A model generated the notes under the pieces. The model was not told where the DNA came from. It was given only the letters and a program-made list of their open reading frames with translations, and made no database searches. From Novosphingobium indicum (GTDB lineage Bacteria; Pseudomonadota; Alphaproteobacteria; Sphingomonadales; Sphingomonadaceae), in NCBI RefSeq assembly GCF_014645195.1, contig NZ_BMLK01000026.1, forward strand, positions 1,542 through 48,591: a stretch of 47,050 nucleotides of DNA. Direction: 5' to 3'. Below are positions 42,427 to 47,050 of this stretch, in pieces. A program made the translations under genes and the position numbers. Numbering within the stretch: the first letter of the stretch is position 1; every line of letters begins with the position of its first letter.

Positions 42427-42681
42427 TCAATCCCGGCGATCCTCGCCGAGCTCCTCATCAAGTATCGTACCAATGCTCTTGCCTGAAATACCGCCCGCAA
42501 GGCCTTGGTCGATCCGTTCGCCCAGAAGCGCTTTCAGTTCAGCCCAAGGCTGATCGGTGTCACCATCGGCCGGAAAAAGCCGCTCGATCGCATACTGCCG
42601 GATCGTCTTGCCCTGCAAGGCCGCCAGGGCCTTCAGGCTCTGGTGCTGCTGCTCGGAGATATCGATGGTGAGCCGACTCAT
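42427..42681 (-). CDS. Ribbon-helix-helix antitoxin, no visible toxin
   Basis: An 84-residue protein that starts MSRLTIDISEQQHQSLKALA and ends GKSIGTILDEELGEDRRD, the pattern of short plasmid antitoxins of the ParD/stability type. The first ~45 residues give the DNA-binding ribbon and helices. The usual downstream toxin is missing. A dyad at 42702-42733 just upstream fits autorepression. Confidence 0.8.
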   Translation of the reverse strand: MSRLTIDISEQQHQSLKALAALQGKTIRQYAIERLFPADGDTDQPWAELKALLGERIDQGLAGGISGKSIGTILDEELGEDRRD

Positions 42682-42701
42682 GGGGGGCCTCGCAAGTTTC
42701 T

Positions 42702-42733
42702 ACAAACGACCATTTACAGAAATGTGGGTTTGT
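42702..42733. promoter_or_regulatory. 32-bp interrupted dyad upstream of the antitoxin
   Basis: Two nested inverted repeats share one centre: ACAAAC/GTTTGT (outer arms) and CATTT/AAATG (inner arms), with three mismatched pairs between them. It begins 21 bp upstream of ATG 42681. Likely the antitoxin's operator. Confidence 0.55.
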
Positions 42734-42812
42734 TGTCATGCATGCCGGCAGGGCTGTAATGGTTTCACCGCTCACACTGTGCCTCGCGCTCCTGGCAAAC
42801 GCAGGGCCGGAG

Positions 42813-43112
42813 TCACCACGGAAACACCGGCAGGGCATCAATGGTGTCGGCATCGCAGTCAAACAGCAGGTAACTGCACCCCAGATCGCGGGCGAACCGC
42901 ATGGCCGCCAGAAGCTCCTGCGGGATTTTCCGACGGTACGGTTCGGGGATTTCGCGGCTGGCCACGAACCAGCCTTCATGGGTCGATGCGACAGCCAGGG
43001 GCCGAAGCGAGCGATCGAGCGCGGCCCAGGCATCAAGCCGCTTGGCTGTACTCAGGCACACATGGGATGTGCTGAGCACGAGGTAGCGCCCGAATTCCAC
43101 AGGCACCTCCAA
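42813..43112 (-). CDS. DUF5983-like plasmid protein
   Basis: A 99-residue soluble protein. YLVLSTSHVCLSTAKRLDAW, GWFVASREIPEPY and the acidic ending LLFDCDADTIDALPVF match the DUF5983 type found on plasmids, recalled from memory. The ATG has GGAGGTGCCTGTG just upstream. The IPEPYRRK stretch is shared with the DUF6117-like protein at 38421-38663, a possible common motif. Function unknown. Confidence 0.7.
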   Translation of the reverse strand: MEVPVEFGRYLVLSTSHVCLSTAKRLDAWAALDRSLRPLAVASTHEGWFVASREIPEPYRRKIPQELLAAMRFARDLGCSYLLFDCDADTIDALPVFPW

Positions 43113-43172
43113 CGGTTATGGGATGGAGACGTACCGGCCGATGCTTAAATCGCTCGGCCGGCACGTGGCGGT

Positions 43173-44378
43173 TCAATTGACCTTTTCGAGAATCTTGCGC
43201 GCCTTGCCTTCGATCTCGAGCCGGGCGTCCTGGTTGGTCTTGCTCCGCGCGTGGGCGGTGATCCCCTGCACGAAGTCATAGAGGCTCTCGGGCGGACGGC
43301 CTTCCTCGGCGAGCACGCTGGCAATGATCTTGCCGGTCTCGGCCTTGGAGAAACCGCGCTTCCGCAGGAAGTCCTCGCGGTCCTCGTCCTTGCGGGCGAC
43401 GATGCGCTCGCGGGCCTGCTTGATGCCGTCGACAAAGCTCCTGGGCGAGGAATCCGCGAAGTGCGCGAGGGCGGGTGCGGCTTCATGCGCGAAGCGATTG
43501 GCGGCGAACTTCGAGTGGCGGATGTTGATTTCCTTGAAGTTTTCGACGCCCCACAAATTGCGATTCATACACACGGCGCGAAGGTAAAATGTCGCGATTC
43601 CCAGCGTCTTGGCGCCCACTTCGGAGTTCCAGGCATAGAAGCCGCGGAAGAAGAGATCAGGCTCGCCATTGGGCAGCTTGCCGGCCTCGATCGGATGGGT
43701 GTCATCAACGAGGAACAGGAAGACATCGCGGTCGGAGGCATAGAGCGTCGTCGTCTCGCTGCTCACATCGACATGGGGATTGTAGACCATAGAGCCCCAG
43801 TCGAGCACACCGGGAACCTTCCAGCGGGTATCGCCTACACCGTCACCGGCGATGCGCATGACCGCGCTGACGAGTTCGTGGTCCCAGATGCGGCCATAGT
43901 CGGGGCCAGTCACCGCGCGCAGTTCGGTACGGCCAGTATCGGTCTGGAGCAGTTTCACCTGTTCGCCGCGATGGGCAAGCAGGCCGTGCTGCATGTTGAT
44001 GCCGGCAAGCGCGGCGGGAAGCGTGCGCAGATAGGACGCAGGCGCCCCTACCAGGCTCGCGAGCTGACCGAAAGACCAGTTGGTCGGCGCGATCGGCGTG
44101 TCGTCGCCCGGCGCGATCAGCGTGAGCATTTCCGGGTCTTCGCTGCGCGCCTCGACACGAACCTGCCTGCTCTCGACGATCCGCGTGGTCGCTTGGTCAG
44201 CCCGGCGGCGCACGCTGGCGTGCAAGTCTGTGAGCGAGAGATAGCGTTCGTCGTCGGGCCGCGAGAACCATTCGGACGATACGCGCGAGATGTTCTGGCC
44301 GCGCGAGATGTCAACGCGGTATCCGCCGCTGACGGGCGCGTCAGAAGGGTTCTCGATGATACGGGCGAATGTGGTCAT
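43173..44378 (-). CDS. DUF932 domain protein
   Basis: A 401-residue DUF932 protein of the plasmid/phage-related type. Marks are the mid-region segments TELRAVTGPDYGRIWDHELV and NSEVGAKTLGIATFYLRAVC and the C-terminal helical tail. The family is frequent on conjugative plasmids; no biochemical role is settled. ATG 44378 has GAGGAG 7 nt upstream; the frame is open to 44612 but the extra part is not family-like. It is followed downstream by a 60-bp gap to the DUF5983-like gene. Confidence 0.87.
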   Translation of the reverse strand: MTTFARIIENPSDAPVSGGYRVDISRGQNISRVSSEWFSRPDDERYLSLTDLHASVRRRADQATTRIVESRQVRVEARSEDPEMLTLIAPGDDTPIAPTNWSFGQLASLVGAPASYLRTLPAALAGINMQHGLLAHRGEQVKLLQTDTGRTELRAVTGPDYGRIWDHELVSAVMRIAGDGVGDTRWKVPGVLDWGSMVYNPHVDVSSETTTLYASDRDVFLFLVDDTHPIEAGKLPNGEPDLFFRGFYAWNSEVGAKTLGIATFYLRAVCMNRNLWGVENFKEINIRHSKFAANRFAHEAAPALAHFADSSPRSFVDGIKQARERIVARKDEDREDFLRKRGFSKAETGKIIASVLAEEGRPPESLYDFVQGITAHARSKTNQDARLEIEGKARKILEKVN

Positions 44379-44493
44379 GACAGGGCTCCTCGTATGGGAA
44401 TAGGACATGAGCCGGAGCATCACTGCCCCGCACTCGCCCTTCCCCACCTCCTCCCCCTTCACCGCATGCTTGCAGGACCTGTCCCGCACGGCG

Positions 44494-45198
44494 TCACCCG
44501 TCGATGGCGTGCCATTCGTAAAGCAGGTGAGCATCCGGATCGTGTTCATTCCCGATCGCGATCCGCACCAGGCGTCCATCGCAGGCAAAATTGCCGGCGC
44601 GCGGGAAATCACAGTAGCTGCGCCCTTCGAACACGAAATCCCGCGAGCGGACCTCGATCACCTTGCGCGCTGCGCCCAGTGCGCGATGGTTGAAGGGCGC
44701 GTGCAGGAGTGTGAGGGTATCGCCGGGTTTCAGGCGCTTCCTGAAGCTGGCGAGCGAGACCAGATTATCGACCGGATTGGCCTTCCCGCGCCGGGCCGCA
44801 AGCGCCGCCCAGTAGGCCTGCCCGATGGCCACTTCTGCATAAAACGAGCAGCTCCAGTAATCCTGGAGCGGGTTGGTGCGGCAAAAGCCGAAGCGCTCGA
44901 TCTGATCGCGCACCGTCGTGATGAACGTCTCCTGCGCGTCGCGCGTGGACAGATCGCCGGGAGCGTCGAGAACTTCGGCCGTGATCTTGCGGCCGCCGGT
45001 AAATCGCTCGCTGCGAAGGATGAAGCGGATTTCAGGGAAATGGCTCGCAAGGTGCGTCTCGATCCGGCGGCACAATGTGCTGAGGTCCTCGGAGGGACGA
45101 TAGAGGTCGCCCTGGTAATGGAAATTGCCGTACTCGTCGTAGGGGGTCTCGCTGTAGAGGCGCGAAGGCGCCTCCACCGGGGTGGTGGATGGCATCAT
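44494..45198 (-). CDS. Hypothetical plasmid protein, LPD29-like segment
   Basis: A 234-residue protein of unknown function. The region STLCRRIETHLASHFPEIRF and the following VRSERFTG-like strand recall the LPD29 domain of large polyvalent proteins (weak, by eye). A Cys-containing stretch FGFCRTNPLQDYWSCSFYAE lies in the middle. No catalytic motif. It sits 115 bp upstream of DUF932 and 27 bp downstream of the next gene, so the four genes 43173-46339 may be one transcript. Confidence 0.7.
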   Translation of the reverse strand: MMPSTTPVEAPSRLYSETPYDEYGNFHYQGDLYRPSEDLSTLCRRIETHLASHFPEIRFILRSERFTGGRKITAEVLDAPGDLSTRDAQETFITTVRDQIERFGFCRTNPLQDYWSCSFYAEVAIGQAYWAALAARRGKANPVDNLVSLASFRKRLKPGDTLTLLHAPFNHRALGAARKVIEVRSRDFVFEGRSYCDFPRAGNFACDGRLVRIAIGNEHDPDAHLLYEWHAIDG

Positions 45199-45225
45199 CG
45201 TATCCTTTTCAATGAGGAAGGAGGG

Positions 45226-45861
45226 TCAGGCCCGGCTCAAAGCGACCCAGGGCCAGTAGCCGAGCCGCGTACCGCCGTTGGCCACTTCCGACTGCCAATC
45301 GGCGAGAGGGTACTCGGGATCCTCGCTCCAACCATGGCGGCTTTCAGCAGTGGAGGCCGCATGGGATTTTCGCGACAGCATGGCACTCAGCATGGCGCCT
45401 GTGGTCTTGAAGACCATGCCATCGGCAAAGATCGCGCAGGCCCCGCCCCCGAATTCACCCACCCGGGGCCGAGAGCAACTGCAGGCCCATTCGAACCCGA
45501 TGGGCGCCTGGCGCAAGGTATCCTGGCAGCAATGCCGGATCAGCTGCGCGAGCGCGTCCGGCTGGAAGTCGGTCGTCGAGTACACGAAGACGGTGGATAG
45601 CTCCGGACGCTCACGCGGGTTCTCAGCTTCGAATTCCACCCCGAAGTCCGGAAAATCCGGATCGGGAAAGATGGCAAGAAACCCGCTCCACGGATCGTCC
45701 GGATTGACCGGCGGAAAGGCGGCCAAAAACTCGGGCGATGGATCGGCGGGCGTGTCTTCGGCCATGAACGCGTAGCTCGCCTCGAAAGCCTCCTCGATCA
45801 GCGCCAGTTCGGCATGGGTGCAACTGAAGGAGAAACTGCCCTGCACGTAAGAGTCAGCCAT
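45226..45861 (-). CDS. Hypothetical plasmid protein
   Basis: A 211-residue acidic protein. An N-terminal sensor-like half (FSFSCTHAELALIEEAFEAS) and an FPDPDFPDFGVEF run rich in Pro/Asp precede a C-terminal half with WACSCSRPRVGEFGGGACAI. I recognise no family. ATG 45861 overlaps the end of the upstream gene by 8 bp, suggesting coupled translation. A YWPWVAL ending is unusual for a soluble protein. Confidence 0.7.
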   Translation of the reverse strand: MADSYVQGSFSFSCTHAELALIEEAFEASYAFMAEDTPADPSPEFLAAFPPVNPDDPWSGFLAIFPDPDFPDFGVEFEAENPRERPELSTVFVYSTTDFQPDALAQLIRHCCQDTLRQAPIGFEWACSCSRPRVGEFGGGACAIFADGMVFKTTGAMLSAMLSRKSHAASTAESRHGWSEDPEYPLADWQSEVANGGTRLGYWPWVALSRA

Positions 45862-46339
45862 TGTCCGTCTCCCCATTCTCGCCGGTGCCCGCAGTGCTGT
45901 CTGCGAAGGTGATTGGCGGGGGCTGGAATTCCGCGCTTTCGAACCATGCTTCGATCGCCTCAATCGTCGCGAGAGCGCGGATCATGCTGCGGGCCAGCAC
46001 GATTTCCTCGTTCTCGGTCATGTCGAACTGTGCGGGCGTGCCTGTGCCGGAAAAGACCACGCGCTCGGGGCCGAACACACCGCTGCAGCTCCCGGAATTG
46101 CGCACAAAGGCAATGCCGTGATCTTCGCAGAACTGCTCGGTCCACTCGAACATGCCGCCGGGCTGCGCATAGGCGAAGGCCTCGAGGGTTTCGCCAGCAC
46201 ACAGCGATGCAGGATCGAGTGGTTCGCCCTCCCAATCGGCCCGCCCCCCGTCGCGATCAATCGCTTCGAAGAGACCGGAAATACACGAATGAGGAATCAC
46301 GCCGCCAATGCGGATCGACGCACTTGCCCGGTCAGCCAT
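45854..46339 (-). CDS. Hypothetical plasmid protein
   Basis: A 161-residue acidic protein. It opens with ASIRIGGVIPHSCISGLFEA and has EWTEQFCEDHGIAFVRNSGS in the middle and a Glu/Asp-rich tail. No family recognised. ATG 46339 is chosen; the frame is open to 46393. It is followed by the 211-residue gene with an 8-bp overlap. Confidence 0.7.
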   Translation of the reverse strand: MADRASASIRIGGVIPHSCISGLFEAIDRDGGRADWEGEPLDPASLCAGETLEAFAYAQPGGMFEWTEQFCEDHGIAFVRNSGSCSGVFGPERVVFSGTGTPAQFDMTENEEIVLARSMIRALATIEAIEAWFESAEFQPPPITFADSTAGTGENGETDNG

Positions 46340-46452
46340 GTGGGTTCTCCATATTTGAGGTTCTGGAATGCGCGCCCGGCCAACCGGGCGCACCTACCCT
46401 CCCCCACTCCCTTCACGAGCCAGGGCGTGACGGTGTGAATGCCGAAGCCGGG

Positions 46453-47050
46453 TCAGCCTTGCGATATCGCCGTCAGCACCTCTTCAGCTCGATCGAGGGG
46501 GACGAAAACGCGCGCTGCGAACGCCACGATCTCGACGAAACAGCCAAGAGACTTGAGCCAGTTGCGCCGCTCGGGCGGATAGCTGCGGATCTCGAGGCGG
46601 CGCTGCCCGTTGACGAGTGCGGTCACCAGGTGTGCGCCGCCCAGTGCGGGCAATGCCACGCTGCCGCCATCCCTTGCCGCGGCAATCATCGCGGCGGGGG
46701 TTAGGCAAACCCCGGTGTCGGTATCGAAAGCCGCACCCAGTGCGCCAAGTGCCCGGTCGGGCACAATGCGCCCCAGCAGGCTCTGTCCATGCCCGTCGGA
46801 TAATCGCCAAACGCGCACGTCATCCGCTGGAAGCTTGTGCCAGACGGGCAGCAGGAGCCCGGTCACGATGCTCACCGTCTCGGTATCGATACTGGCATGA
46901 ACGTCAGCCACCTCCGCGTCCCAACTGGCACGGAAGTCGTCCTCGCCGATCGGCGTCCAGTGACTGTGCGCAAGCGCGCCTATGGCGGTGCGCTCACTCA
47001 TCGCGGGCCGCACGAGCCTGCACATGGGAATGATCCGGCCGTCTTCGTCG
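46453..47050 (-). CDS. Strawberry-notch-type helicase protein, C-terminal end (partial)
   Basis: The last ~198 residues of a larger protein whose frame stays open to the window edge. TETVSIVTGLLLPVWHKLP and ADDVRVWRLSDG match, from memory, the C-terminal region of very large plasmid Strawberry-notch-type proteins (helicase-like NTPase, sometimes with a methyltransferase). The ATG at 47025 is probably internal. The helicase motifs lie beyond the window. Confidence 0.6.
   Translation of the reverse strand, partial: DEDGRIIPMCRLVRPAMSERTAIGALAHSHWTPIGEDDFRASWDAEVADVHASIDTETVSIVTGLLLPVWHKLPADDVRVWRLSDGHGQSLLGRIVPDRALGALGAAFDTDTGVCLTPAAMIAAARDGGSVALPALGGAHLVTALVNGQRRLEIRSYPPERRNWLKSLGCFVEIVAFAARVFVPLDRAEEVLTAISQG

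Noticed and set aside
1..47050. CRISPR arrays, tRNA, rRNA, riboswitch classes and replication origins
   Set aside because: No regularly spaced repeats, no tRNA-like cloverleaf and no rRNA-like or known riboswitch core was noticed on either strand by reading; no rep or par genes are present.

Overview
The window reads as part of a large, GC-rich alphaproteobacterial replicon, most likely a conjugative plasmid (or an integrated copy of one) from a Sphingomonadaceae-type aromatic degrader such as Novosphingobium or Sphingobium. That assignment is inference. It rests on a MOBF-type relaxase and coupling protein, a run of small plasmid proteins (DUF736, DUF932, DUF2493, DUF6117 types), a Rieske ring-hydroxylating dioxygenase, and uniformly high GC. 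No rRNA, tRNA, CRISPR array or replication gene was seen.

Layout. (1) 1-18.2 kb is catabolic. It starts with a partial HpcH/HpaI aldolase, a class III CoA-transferase, a Bcr/CflA-type MFS transporter and an IclR regulator. A plus-strand set follows: membrane desaturase, LLM flavin monooxygenase and a ketopantoate-reductase-like dehydrogenase. A long minus-strand run, probably one or two operons, reads from a Rieske alpha/beta oxygenase through a zinc alcohol dehydrogenase, pyruvate phosphate dikinase, a DapA-like aldolase, a second ketopantoate-reductase-like enzyme and a tartrate/malate dehydrogenase to a DUF1330 protein and a small BphX-like membrane protein. A divergent EamA exporter closes the block. 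The genes look like ring or side-chain oxidation followed by aldol cleavage and C3/C4 processing, but the substrate cannot be named.

(2) 18.2-24.2 kb is an export and detoxification operon: alpha/beta hydrolase (C-terminal frameshift), PaaI-like thioesterase, TolC-type lipoprotein, EmrA-like and EmrB-like proteins. It is divergent from a MarR regulator, with a strong 24-bp near-palindrome between them.

(3) 24.27-29.87 kb is a nest of insertion sequences: an IS21 remnant fused to an IS110 piece, a complete IS21 element that split the IS110 transposase gene, and a truncated IS3 element.

(4) 29.9-36.9 kb is a DNA-processing conjugation module: lytic transglycosylase, MOBF relaxase-helicase, TraD/TrwB-type coupling protein, a ribbon-helix-helix accessory protein and a candidate oriT. 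A sequence at 36298-36309 resembles the nic sites of F and R388, and its strand places the tra genes last to transfer. No mating-pair genes are present in the window.

(5) 36.9-47.05 kb would be the leading region. Nearly all genes lie on the minus strand, pointing toward oriT. They are two DUF2493 (SLOG-like) paralogues, DUF6117, DUF736 and DUF5818-like proteins, a VapBC pair followed by a ParD-like fragment, an orphan antitoxin, DUF5983-like and DUF932 proteins, three unknown proteins and the 3' end of a Strawberry-notch-type gene. This orientation, and a cluster of four hairpins at 38080-38250, would fit expression from incoming single-stranded DNA. That is the most interesting hypothesis in the window.
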